13,775 bases of DNA from UBA10183 sp041653835 (GTDB lineage: Bacteria > Omnitrophota > Gorgyraeia > Gorgyraeales > Gorgyraeaceae), in contig JBAZEP010000041.1 in NCBI GenBank assembly GCA_041653835.1, positions 1 to 13,775 of the forward strand, read 5' to 3'. The notes beneath the pieces were generated by a model. The model saw only the letters and a program-made list of their open reading frames with translations, searched no databases and had not been told where the DNA came from. The position numbers and the translations under genes were made by a program. Within the stretch, counting starts at the first letter, position 1, and each line of letters begins with the position of its first letter. Below, piece by piece: positions 1 to 5,983 of the stretch.

Positions 1-426
1 GGCGCGGGCAGCCAGGATATAAAATTCGTCGAGCAGGCAATGGCGGACATGGGAACTATAGCGGGCCAGAAACCTGTCATAACGAGGGCTAAAAAAGCCA
101 TAGCGAACTTCAAAATAAGAAAAGGCCTGCCCATAGGCTGTAAGGTAACACTGAGAGGGAACAGGATGTATGAATTCCTGGACAGGCTTGTGAACACCGC
201 CCTCCCCAGGATCAGGGATTTCAGGGGAATATCCCCGGATTCTTTTGACGGAGGAGGTAACTATTCCATGGGCATAAAAGAACAATCAATATTCCCTGAA
301 ATAGATGTTGATAAGGTCCAGAAGATACAGGGCATGGATATCATAATGAATATAAAGGCGAGATCAAAAGAAGAATCATACGAATTATTGAAATTGTTCG
401 GTATGCCGTTCAGCAATAAGGGATAA
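1..426 (+). CDS. rplE: 50S ribosomal protein L5, 5' end missing
   Basis: L5 binds 5S rRNA in the central protuberance of the large subunit and contacts the P-site tRNA. The frame is open from base 1, so 141 C-terminal residues are visible and roughly 40 N-terminal residues lie upstream of the window. The first in-frame ATG (base 40) is internal: the residues before it (GAGSQDIKFVEQA) match the family's core. Family landmarks are GQKPVITRAKKAIANFK, the KVTLRGNRMYEFLDRL stretch, RDFRGISPDSFDGGGNY, EQSIFPEID and the C-terminal LLKLFGMPF. The stop is TAA. rpsN follows 12 nt downstream, as in the usual spc operon. Identity is certain; only the N-terminus is unknown. Confidence 0.98.
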   Translation, partial: GAGSQDIKFVEQAMADMGTIAGQKPVITRAKKAIANFKIRKGLPIGCKVTLRGNRMYEFLDRLVNTALPRIRDFRGISPDSFDGGGNYSMGIKEQSIFPEIDVDKVQKIQGMDIIMNIKARSKEESYELLKLFGMPFSNKG

Positions 427-438
427 GGGGAAATATAC

Positions 439-624
439 ATGGCAAAAGAATGCTTAATAGCGAAACAAAAAAAAGAACCTAAATTCAAAGTAAGGAAATA
501 TAACAGGTGTAAATTGTGCGGCAGGCCGCGCGCCTATCTCAGGAAGTTCCAGGTATGCCGTTTGTGTTTCAGGGAAATGGCGTCCCGCGGGGATATCCCG
601 GGCGTGACAAAGGCAAGTTGGTAA
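439..624 (+). CDS. rpsN: 30S ribosomal protein S14, zinc-binding type (type Z)
   Basis: S14 is a small-subunit head protein near the decoding region. The 61-residue length is that of the short zinc-binding form; the zinc-free form is about 100 residues. The four ligands are visible as C24-x2-C27 and C40-x2-C43, around the RCKLCGRPRAYLRKFQVCRLCFRE core. The C-terminus GDIPGVTKASW is the standard ending. A Shine-Dalgarno AAGGGG (425-430) lies 8 nt before the ATG and overlaps the rplE stop codon, suggesting coupled translation. In most genomes rpsH follows immediately, but here 231 nt of palindrome-rich DNA intervenes. Confidence 0.98.
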   Translation: MAKECLIAKQKKEPKFKVRKYNRCKLCGRPRAYLRKFQVCRLCFREMASRGDIPGVTKASW

Positions 625-632
625 GTGAGGAC

Positions 633-667
633 ATGATTTACGGAGTCCAGGGGACGACGTAAATCAT
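633..667. repeat. Palindrome with GA/GA internal loop
   Basis: Outer arms 633-642 (ATGATTTACG) and 658-667 are perfectly complementary (10 bp). Inside them GA (643-644) faces GA (656-657), then GTCC (645-648) pairs with GGAC (652-655) around an AGG loop. The symmetric tandem G-A internal loop recurs in the hairpin at 681-719. No T-run follows, so this is not an intrinsic terminator for rpsN. Confidence 0.8.
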
Positions 668-681
668 AAGTCCGAACTTAT
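666..681. repeat. Short hairpin joining two larger palindromes
   Basis: ATAAGT (666-671) pairs with ACTTAT (676-681) around the tetraloop CCGA. It shares its first two bases with the end of the 633-667 palindrome and its last base with the start of the 681-790 structure, so the helices abut and cannot all form fully at once. It may be part of the same compound element. Confidence 0.5.
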
Positions 682-790
682 CCCGAGCCGCAATAAAGCG
701 AAGCAGTAGCGGCGAGGGATTTGATAAAATTGATAATTAGGAATAGTTAATGTCCCTCGCAGCATCGTTTAAAATTAGAGCTGCTCGGGA
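681..790. repeat. Inverted pair of REP-like palindromes (four related 11-nt arms)
   Basis: Four related arms are visible: A 681-691 (TCCCGAGCCGC), B 709-719 (GCGGCGAGGGA), C 753-763 (TCCCTCGCAGC) and D 780-790 (GCTGCTCGGGA). A:B and C:D form local hairpins, each with 4 bp, a 2-nt internal mismatch (GA/GA in AB, TC/TC in CD) and 5 bp, and loops of 17 and 16 nt. A:D and B:C each pair at 10 of 11 positions, giving one long nested hairpin. The arms of CD, reverse-complemented, match those of AB at 10 of 11 positions each, so AB and CD are inverted copies with unrelated loops. That is the layout of REP doublets (BIME/REPIN). No RAYT transposase gene is in the window. Confidence 0.7.
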
Positions 791-797
791 TTAATTC

Positions 798-838
798 GCA
801 CAGAAGCTTATGTTCACTTCGTTCCATAAGCTGCGTGC
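798..838. repeat. Hairpin immediately upstream of the rpsH Shine-Dalgarno
   Basis: AGCTTATG (805-812) pairs with CATAAGCT (825-832), an 8-bp perfect stem around a 12-nt loop. An outer GCAC (798-801) can pair with GTGC (835-838) across an AGA/GC internal loop. Its last two bases (837-838) are also used by the small stem 837-850 that holds the rpsH ribosome-binding site, so the two folds compete at that point. Confidence 0.65.
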
Positions 839-850
839 TCATTAAGGAGC
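837..850 (+). promoter_or_regulatory. rpsH ribosome-binding site inside a small hairpin
   Basis: AAGGAG (844-849) is a strong Shine-Dalgarno 6 nt before the ATG at 856 and decides that start over the in-frame GTG at 835. GCTC (837-840) can pair with GAGC (847-850), tying up part of the Shine-Dalgarno. The stem is only 4 bp, so its effect in the cell is uncertain. Confidence 0.6.
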
Positions 851-855
851 AATAC

Positions 856-1254
856 ATGAATTTAACAGATCCGATAAGTAACGCGCTGACGATAATAAGG
901 AACGGAAATATGGCGGCCAAGACAAAGGTGGATATGCCGTTTTCCAAAATGACCGAAGAGGTCCTGAATATACTCAAGAGAGAAAAATATATAAAGGACT
1001 TCAAATTCATGGACGATAAAAAACAGGGGACACTCAGGGTTTATCTGAGGTATACAAAAGACGCGGAACCTGTCATAAAAGGCATCGAGAGGATATCAAA
1101 GCCGAGCCTCAGGATCTACGTAAAAAAAGACAGGCTGCCGAAGGTCCTCGGGGGGCTTGGGATGGCGATATTATCCACGTCCAGGGGCATTGTGACGGAC
1201 AGCCAGGCGAAGGAAATGCAGACAGGCGGAGAAGTGCTTTGTTATGTATGGTAA
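856..1254 (+). CDS. rpsH: 30S ribosomal protein S8
   Basis: S8 binds the central domain of 16S rRNA and is a primary assembly protein; in E. coli it also represses the spc operon through its mRNA. The 132-residue product matches the family's usual length. It begins with MNLTDPISNALTIIRNG, the standard S8 N-terminus, and ends with the signature STSRGIVTDSQAKEMQTGGE (about residues 107-126) followed by VLCYVW. An in-frame GTG at 835 would add seven residues, but the ATG at 856 has AAGGAG 6 nt upstream and gives the conserved N-terminus, so 856 is chosen. The 231-nt structured spacer upstream sets this gene apart from its tightly packed neighbours. Confidence 0.97.
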   Translation: MNLTDPISNALTIIRNGNMAAKTKVDMPFSKMTEEVLNILKREKYIKDFKFMDDKKQGTLRVYLRYTKDAEPVIKGIERISKPSLRIYVKKDRLPKVLGGLGMAILSTSRGIVTDSQAKEMQTGGEVLCYVW

Positions 1255-1255
1255 T

Positions 1256-1270
1256 CAAGGTTCAGCCTTG
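1256..1270. repeat. 15-nt palindrome CAAGGTTCAGCCTTG before rplF
   Basis: CAAGG (1256-1260) pairs with CCTTG (1266-1270), and an extra U-G pair is possible. A near-identical copy lies before rpsD (7209-7223), differing at one base, and in both places TAAA follows. It lies directly after the rpsH stop. There is no T-run after it. Confidence 0.6.
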
Positions 1271-1287
1271 TAAATAAGGAAAAAATA

Positions 1288-1839
1288 ATGTCGCTCATAG
1301 GAAAGAAACCGATAAAAGTACCCGATAAAGTAAAGATAAAGATAGAGGCCGGTAAGGTTCTAGCGGAAGGGCCGAAAGGCAAATTGGAGTGGAACCTGCC
1401 TTCGGGTGTTGAAGCGCAGGTAACCGATTCGAACATCATGGTGAAAAGGACAAGGGAAGATAAGGCAGCTTTTGCCATGCATGGCCTGACAAGGGCTTAC
1501 ATAAACAATATGGTAAAAGGCGTAAGCGAAGGGTATATAAAGACCCTTGAAATAATCGGTGTCGGCTATCGCGCGCAATCAGATACCAAGAAGCTTACCC
1601 TGAATTTAGGTTTTTCGCACCAAGTGATTTATCCTATCCCTGAAGGCATAACGATAAAGACCCCGCCAAAGCCGGCGCATATCATAATCGAAGGCATAGA
1701 TAAGGCAAGGGTTGGACAGACAGCCGCTGAGATAAGGTCATTCTTTGAACCGGAGCCTTATAAGGGAAGAGGAATAAGGTATTTAGGGGAATTCGTCAGG
1801 AAGAAGGCCGGAAAAGCGGTCGGAGGAACGGAAAAATAA
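1288..1839 (+). CDS. rplF: 50S ribosomal protein L6
   Basis: L6 sits at the base of the L7/L12 stalk near the factor-binding site of the large subunit. It consists of two repeated domains, and 183 residues is a normal length. The start MSLIGKKPIKVP matches the family's usual M-S-x-I-G-x-x-P-I N-terminus. The second domain carries the hallmark PEPYKGRGIRY (155-165) followed by LGEFVRKKAGK. The ATG is preceded by AAGGA (1276-1280) at 7 nt. rplR starts one base after the TAA, so the two are probably translationally coupled. The last residues (AVGGTEK) are a short variable tail. Confidence 0.98.
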   Translation: MSLIGKKPIKVPDKVKIKIEAGKVLAEGPKGKLEWNLPSGVEAQVTDSNIMVKRTREDKAAFAMHGLTRAYINNMVKGVSEGYIKTLEIIGVGYRAQSDTKKLTLNLGFSHQVIYPIPEGITIKTPPKPAHIIIEGIDKARVGQTAAEIRSFFEPEPYKGRGIRYLGEFVRKKAGKAVGGTEK

Positions 1840-1840
1840 G

Positions 1841-2218
1841 ATGAAGAAAAAAATCAAAAGCCAGGCGGAATTAGGAAGGGTCAGGAGGCATTACAGGATA
1901 CGTAAGCGGCTGATGGGCACAAAAGAGGTTCCCAGGCTTATCGTGCACAGGAGCCATAATAATCTTTTTGTCCAGTTTATAGACGACGTGGCGCAGCATA
2001 CGATACTTTCGCTTTCCACCAGTGACAGTGCTTTCAAAAAAGAAGCCGGCACGAAAAGAGGCAATACGCTTGCCGCCAAGAAAATGGGCGCGTACGCGGC
2101 TGTGGAAGCGGCCAAGAAAGACATTAAAAAAATAGTATTCGACAGGGGCGGTTATCTGTACCATGGCAGGATAAAAGCGTTAGCGGACGGGGCAAGAGAA
2201 GCGGGACTAAAATTTTAA
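1841..2218 (+). CDS. rplR: 50S ribosomal protein L18
   Basis: L18 binds 5S rRNA together with L5 and helps to dock it in the central protuberance. The 125-residue product has a basic N-terminus (RVRRHYRIRKRLMG) that is expected to contact RNA, the PRLIVHRSHNNLFVQFIDD segment, and the diagnostic C-terminus VFDRGGYLYHGRIKALADGA ending in REAGLKF. The ATG lies one base after the rplF stop; the best Shine-Dalgarno (GGAGG, 1822-1826) is 14 nt away, so initiation probably depends on coupling. The stop codon is embedded in TAAGGAGG, which forms the only clear Shine-Dalgarno available to rpsE. Confidence 0.98.
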   Translation: MKKKIKSQAELGRVRRHYRIRKRLMGTKEVPRLIVHRSHNNLFVQFIDDVAQHTILSLSTSDSAFKKEAGTKRGNTLAAKKMGAYAAVEAAKKDIKKIVFDRGGYLYHGRIKALADGAREAGLKF

Positions 2219-2262
2219 GGAGGCAGGGATAGAACAATGTTCTGTCCCTGCAATACAATTAT
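2217..2262 (+). promoter_or_regulatory. Split ribosome-binding region of rpsE with an intervening 13-bp hairpin
   Basis: AAGGAG (2217-2222) overlaps the rplR stop but lies 40 nt before the rpsE ATG, far beyond the normal spacing. In between, arm 2223-2235 (GCAGGGATAGAAC) pairs with arm 2239-2251 (GTTCTGTCCCTGC) as 12 Watson-Crick pairs plus one U-G, with an AAT loop. Folding it away leaves 11 nt (2252-2262) before the ATG, and no Shine-Dalgarno exists in those 11 nt. The hairpin has no T-run, so it is not a terminator. The alternative is a palindromic repeat inserted between signal and start. Confidence 0.65.
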
Positions 2263-2775
2263 ATGGCAGAGAGAATTCAGGCAAAAGACAGGATGGCGAG
2301 GAGAATGGACGCCTCCCAGGAAGAGCAATATATAGAAAAAGTGATCACTATTAACAGGGTCGCGAAAGTCGTAAAAGGCGGAAAAAGATTTTCATTTACC
2401 GCGCTCATAGCGGTCGGTAACGGCAACGGCACGGTCGGATGCGGTTACGGGAAGGCAAATGAGGTAGCGAACGCGATAAGGAAGGCCCTTTCCAACGCCA
2501 AAAAGAATTTTTTCAAGGTCTCGTTAAGAGGCAAGACAATACCCCATGAAGTCATGGGCCATTTCGGGGCGGCAAAGGTGCTTTTAAAGCCCGCGCTTGA
2601 AGGTACGGGCGTCATCGCGGGAGGTTCTGTGCGCGCTATATGCGATGCCGCTGGGATAAAAGATATACTTACCAAGTCGCTCGGTTCCGCGAATCCCGTA
2701 AATGTGACAAAGGCGACGATCGAGGGACTGAAGAGATTGAGGCTGGAACGGGATATGTCGGAAGGTGAGATATGA
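2263..2775 (+). CDS. rpsE: 30S ribosomal protein S5
   Basis: S5 lies on the solvent side of the small subunit, contributes to decoding accuracy and lines the mRNA entry site. The 170-residue product has the N-terminal double-stranded-RNA-binding fold (residues about 24-90), with VVKGGKRFSFTALIAVGNGN and GTVGCGYGKANEV, then the C-terminal domain with GVIAGGSVRAICDAAGIKDI and KSLGSANPVNVTKATIEGLK. The start at 2263 lacks an adjacent Shine-Dalgarno (see the split signal upstream); in-frame ATGs at 2293 and 2305 would remove only the variable N-terminal tail and have no better signal. The TGA overlaps the rplO ATG (ATGA), leaving no room for rpmD. Confidence 0.97.
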   Translation: MAERIQAKDRMARRMDASQEEQYIEKVITINRVAKVVKGGKRFSFTALIAVGNGNGTVGCGYGKANEVANAIRKALSNAKKNFFKVSLRGKTIPHEVMGHFGAAKVLLKPALEGTGVIAGGSVRAICDAAGIKDILTKSLGSANPVNVTKATIEGLKRLRLERDMSEGEI

Positions 2776-3215
2776 AGATACAGGACTTAAGGCCGGCAAG
2801 AGGCGCCAAAAAAAGAAGAAAGATCGTAGGCAGGGGCCCTGGCTCGGGACACGGCAAGACATCTACAAGGGGCCATAAAGGACAGATGTCGCGTTCGGGC
2901 GCGGGAATATCCCCGGGTTTCGAAGGCGGGCAGATGCCGCTTATAAGGAAAATACCGAAAAGAGGGTTCAGGAAAATGCCTAACGCGGGTTATTGTATCG
3001 TGAACCTCGACGTGTTCTCTGGATTGAAAAAAGAAGCGTCGATAACCCCCGAGTTATTGAAAGAAAAGGGGATAATAAAAGGACGGGTCACTTTTTTAAA
3101 AATACTTGGCAAGGGAGAGATAAAGATTCCCGCGCATATCAAGGCACATGCGTTCTCGAAGTCGGCGGAAGAGAAGATTACAGGCGTCGGCGGGAAATGC
3201 GAAATTATTAATTAA
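2772..3215 (+). CDS. rplO: 50S ribosomal protein L15
   Basis: L15 is a late-assembly large-subunit protein with a long basic N-terminal extension threaded through 23S rRNA. The 147 residues show the glycine-rich GRGPGSGHGKT (20-30), RGHKGQ, GFEGGQMPLIRKIPKRGF and a globular C-terminal domain ending AFSKSAEEKITGVGGKCEII. Its ATG overlaps the rpsE stop by 4 nt, with GAAGGTGAG (2761-2769) as the likely Shine-Dalgarno. In E. coli and many other bacteria rpmD sits between rpsE and rplO; here it is absent. secY begins directly after the TAA. Confidence 0.98.
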   Translation: MKIQDLRPARGAKKRRKIVGRGPGSGHGKTSTRGHKGQMSRSGAGISPGFEGGQMPLIRKIPKRGFRKMPNAGYCIVNLDVFSGLKKEASITPELLKEKGIIKGRVTFLKILGKGEIKIPAHIKAHAFSKSAEEKITGVGGKCEIIN

Positions 3216-4562
3216 ATGCTCCAGGCGTTCATAAACTCTTTCAGGATAGCGGACCTCAGGAAAAAATTATTCATCACGCTTTTGCTCCTGGCGATATACA
3301 GGATAGGCGCTTACATACCTACGCCGGGTGTGAACGGCGCGGCTTTAATACAGTTCTTTAACAATATAGCCAAGGCCCAGGGCGGCGGGCTTTTCGGCAT
3401 CATGGATATGTTTTCGGGCGGCGCCTTGACGCGCCTTACCATATTCGCGCTCGGCATAATGCCGTATATCTCGGCATCTATCATACTCCAGCTTCTTGTG
3501 ACAGTGGTGCCTTACCTTGAAAAGCTTTCGAAAGAAGGCGAGGGGGGCAGGCGCAAGATGATCCAGTATACGCGGTATGGGACAATAGTCCTTTCCGTGG
3601 TGCAGGCGTTTTTTATAAGCCTCTGGCTGGAGAGCCCGGCCAGGTTCCAGGGGATGCAGATAGTTGATGACCCGGGATGGGGTTTCAGGATATTGACAGT
3701 GATCACACTTACCACAGGCACGGCTTTCATAATGTGGATAGGCGAGCAGATACAGGAACACGGCATAGGGAACGGCATATCCCTGGTTATAACAGCGGGT
3801 ATCATTTCAAGATTGCCTACGGCGCTGGAGCAGGTTTTTACTTTGATATTCGCTCCCCAGAAAAGTATAATAAAATATCCGTTCTTTACACTTGCCTTTA
3901 TGGCTGTAATAGGCGTGGCGGTGGTGGTGGCGGTCATATTGATAACCCAAGGCCAGCGTAAGATACCCGTGCAGTATGCCAAAAGGATAGTCGGCAGGAA
4001 GGTGTACGGCGGGCAGAGCACCTATATACCTTTAAGGGTGAACCAGGCAGGTGTAATACCTATAATATTCGCCCAGTCGATAATACTTTTTCCAGCGACT
4101 GTGGCGGGATTTATACCAAACCCAGGGCTCCAGCGGTTCGCGGAAGCATTGATGCGGGGACAGGTTGTATACACTATTATTTACAGCGTCCTTATAATAT
4201 TCTTCGCTTATTTTTACACGGCAATCACGTTCAATCCCGCTGACGTGGCGGACAATATGAAAAAATACGGGGGATTTGTGCCGGGCGTAAGGCCGGGCAG
4301 GCCGACAGCGGAATATTTCGATTTTATAATGACCAGGATAACGCTTCCCGGCGCTATATTCCTCGCGTTTATAGCTGTTTTTCCGGATATGCTGGGCGCG
4401 TGGCTTAAGATACCTTACCTCATAGCAAGCTTTTTCGGCGGGACAGCGCTTTTGATAGTAGTCGGCGTGATGCTTGATACCATGAGGGCGGTGGAATCCC
4501 AGCTTTTAATGAGGCACTACGAAGGGTTCCTTAAAAAAGGGAAGATCAGGGGCAGGAGATAA
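3216..4562 (+). CDS. secY: Protein translocase channel subunit SecY
   Basis: SecY is the central pore of the Sec translocon in the cytoplasmic membrane; with SecE and SecG it passes unfolded proteins from SecA or the ribosome. The 448 residues contain about ten hydrophobic segments, as expected. Visible signatures are GGALTRLTIFALGIMPYISA (68-87) next to the plug region, YAKRIVGRKVYGGQSTYIPL (254-273) continuing into RVNQAGVIPIIFAQS, and the cytosolic loop GGFVPGVRPGRPT (352-364), whose arginine R359 matches the functionally important E. coli R357. The ATG is flush with the rplO TAA and lacks a clear Shine-Dalgarno, so coupled initiation is likely. The C-terminus is short and basic (KKGKIRGRR). 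Confidence 0.99.
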   Translation: MLQAFINSFRIADLRKKLFITLLLLAIYRIGAYIPTPGVNGAALIQFFNNIAKAQGGGLFGIMDMFSGGALTRLTIFALGIMPYISASIILQLLVTVVPYLEKLSKEGEGGRRKMIQYTRYGTIVLSVVQAFFISLWLESPARFQGMQIVDDPGWGFRILTVITLTTGTAFIMWIGEQIQEHGIGNGISLVITAGIISRLPTALEQVFTLIFAPQKSIIKYPFFTLAFMAVIGVAVVVAVILITQGQRKIPVQYAKRIVGRKVYGGQSTYIPLRVNQAGVIPIIFAQSIILFPATVAGFIPNPGLQRFAEALMRGQVVYTIIYSVLIIFFAYFYTAITFNPADVADNMKKYGGFVPGVRPGRPTAEYFDFIMTRITLPGAIFLAFIAVFPDMLGAWLKIPYLIASFFGGTALLIVVGVMLDTMRAVESQLLMRHYEGFLKKGKIRGRR

Positions 4563-4564
4563 AT

Positions 4565-5242
4565 ATGAGAATAGTTTTATTGGGGCCGCCAGGCGCGGGC
4601 AAGGGAACACAGGCGGTCATGCTTCATGAAAAAAAAGGCTTCCTGCATCTTTCCACGGGCGACATCCTGAGGGAGAACGTAAAAAATAACACCGGCATAG
4701 GTAAAAAGGCAAAAGGGTTCATGGAAAAAGGAGAGCTTGTCCCGGATGATATAGTGATAGAAATGATGCTGGACGCTATAAAGAATAACGCGGACAAAAA
4801 AGATTTTATACTGGATGGTTTTCCTAGGACCGCGTATCAGGCGAAAAAATTGGACGATGAGCTGGATAAGCTGAGATTGCCGATAGACGCGGTAATATAC
4901 TTCAAGACAAGCATAAACACGGCCATTTCGAGGCTTACAGGCAGGAGACTTTGCTCTAAATGCGGGGCGAATTACCACGTAGTCAATATGCCTCCCGCGA
5001 AACAGGGCATATGTGATAAGTGCGGCGGCGAGCTCTACCAGAGGAAAGACGACAAAGAGGATACTATAAAAAAGAGGCTGGAAGTTTACGACAATCAGAC
5101 AAAAGAACTGATAGATTATTATAGCGCGCAAGGCCTGCTTAAAGAGGTTTCAGGCGACCTTGACGCGGCCAGGGTTTACGGCGAGTTATCCGGGATACTG
5201 AAGGCCGGCAAAACCGATGATAGACATAAAATCGGAAAATGA
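4565..5242 (+). CDS. adk: Adenylate kinase, zinc-LID form
   Basis: This enzyme interconverts ATP + AMP and two ADP in the cytoplasm, keeping the adenylate pool balanced. The 225-residue product is of the long, LID-containing type. The P-loop GPPGAGKGT is at 7-15, the AMP-binding region includes HLSTGD (28-33) and DGFPRT (84-89), and RLEVYDNQT (171-179) carries a conserved nucleotide-contacting arginine. The LID has four cysteines, C130-x2-C133 and C150-x2-C153, which predicts a structural zinc. AGGAG (4554-4558) lies 6 nt before the ATG. The last 8-9 codons overlap the start of map by 26 nt, and this C-terminal stretch (KTDDRHKIGK) looks like non-conserved tail. The secY-adk-map order is common in bacteria. 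Confidence 0.98.
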   Translation: MRIVLLGPPGAGKGTQAVMLHEKKGFLHLSTGDILRENVKNNTGIGKKAKGFMEKGELVPDDIVIEMMLDAIKNNADKKDFILDGFPRTAYQAKKLDDELDKLRLPIDAVIYFKTSINTAISRLTGRRLCSKCGANYHVVNMPPAKQGICDKCGGELYQRKDDKEDTIKKRLEVYDNQTKELIDYYSAQGLLKEVSGDLDAARVYGELSGILKAGKTDDRHKIGK

Positions 5243-5960
5243 GTTAAGGCTTATCTCTGAAGCGGGGAAGATAGTCAGAGAGATACTGGAGGAACTTAAG
5301 GCAGCCGCAAAGCCCGGTATAACAACCGCTGATCTGGAGCAAAGGGCGATAGACATAATAAAAAGGCATAAAGCCAGATCCGCGTTCCAGGGTTACAGGG
5401 GGTTTCCCGGGGCTATTTGCACGTCTTTAAATGAACAAATAGTGCATGGTATTCCCGGAAATATCGAGCTTTCGGCGGGGGATATTTTAAGTATAGACGT
5501 AGGCGTGGAAAAGAACGGTTATTACGCGGACAGCGCGCTTACGGCGCCTGTCGGGGATAACGTTTCCGAAAAAGCGCTTTGCCTGACAGATATCACGAAA
5601 AAGGCGCTCGAGATCGGGATAGAAAAAGCAATAGAAGGCAACAGACTCTTTGATATATCGAGCGCGATACAAATATTCGCGGAAGCTCACGGCTATGGCG
5701 TTGTCAGGGAATTTGTGGGACACGGCATAGGGAGAAACCTCCATGAGGAACCGGAGATACCTAATTTCGGGAAACAGGGGACCGGGCCCAGGTTGAAAAA
5801 AGGCATGGTGCTCGCTATAGAGCCCATGATAAATGAAGGAACCTGTGAGATAGAGATCTTGAACGACGGCTGGACAGCGGTTACAAAAGACAGAAAGTTG
5901 TCGGCGCATTTTGAACACACAATAGCGATAACCGATAGCGCGGCGTTGATTTTAACCTAA
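5217..5960 (+). CDS. map: Methionine aminopeptidase, type I
   Basis: The enzyme removes the initiator methionine from new proteins when the second residue is small. The 247 residues form the pita-bread fold of a short type Ia enzyme without an N-terminal zinc extension. All metal ligands can be placed: D94 and D105 (in SIDVGVEKNGYYADSALT), H169 (in FVGHGIG), E202 (in AIEPMI) and E233 (in HFEHT). H77 and H176 match the catalytic histidines. The start MIDIKSENELRLISEAGKIV fits the family's N-terminus, although it lies 26 nt inside adk and has only AAGG 12 nt upstream. A short inverted repeat (5945-5950 with 5960-5965) spans the stop codon. Confidence 0.98.
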   Translation: MIDIKSENELRLISEAGKIVREILEELKAAAKPGITTADLEQRAIDIIKRHKARSAFQGYRGFPGAICTSLNEQIVHGIPGNIELSAGDILSIDVGVEKNGYYADSALTAPVGDNVSEKALCLTDITKKALEIGIEKAIEGNRLFDISSAIQIFAEAHGYGVVREFVGHGIGRNLHEEPEIPNFGKQGTGPRLKKGMVLAIEPMINEGTCEIEILNDGWTAVTKDRKLSAHFEHTIAITDSAALILT

Positions 5961-5983
5961 TCAACCTTGAAAATAGGGAACCT

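Larger units (their letters stand above)
625..855 (+). promoter_or_regulatory. Palindrome-filled spacer between rpsN and rpsH
   Basis: This is the longest gene-free stretch in the window (231 nt). It has no open frame of note in any reading phase. Helices cover most of it: 633-667, 666-681, the four-arm structure 681-790, 798-838, and a small stem 837-850 that contains the rpsH Shine-Dalgarno. The middle (720-750) is A/T-rich. Two readings are possible. It could be a cluster of REP-like repeats inserted in an operon, or a structured mRNA leader controlling rpsH and the genes after it. S8 is the known autoregulator of the spc operon in E. coli, but its target there lies at the start of rplE, so any link here is inference. 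Confidence 0.6.

Noticed and set aside
720..750. Possible promoter in the A/T-rich centre of the rpsN-rpsH spacer (TTGATA at 721-726, GATAAT at 732-737)
   Set aside because: The two boxes are only 5 nt apart, and at 17 nt from TTGATA there is no convincing -10 sequence. Base composition alone can explain the match.
835..855. Upstream GTG start for rpsH
   Set aside because: It would add seven non-conserved residues and would place the strong AAGGAG inside the coding region. The ATG at 856 gives the standard S8 N-terminus and length.
3345..4021. Long minus-strand open frames under secY (138 and 169 codons)
   Set aside because: They lie opposite a certain, highly conserved gene, show no recognisable motif, and overlap each other in different frames. 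They are shadows of secY.
5945..5965. Inverted repeat GTTGAT/ATCAAC around the map stop codon
   Set aside because: A 6-bp A/T-rich stem with a 9-nt loop is too weak to call as a separate element; noted only as context for map and infA.
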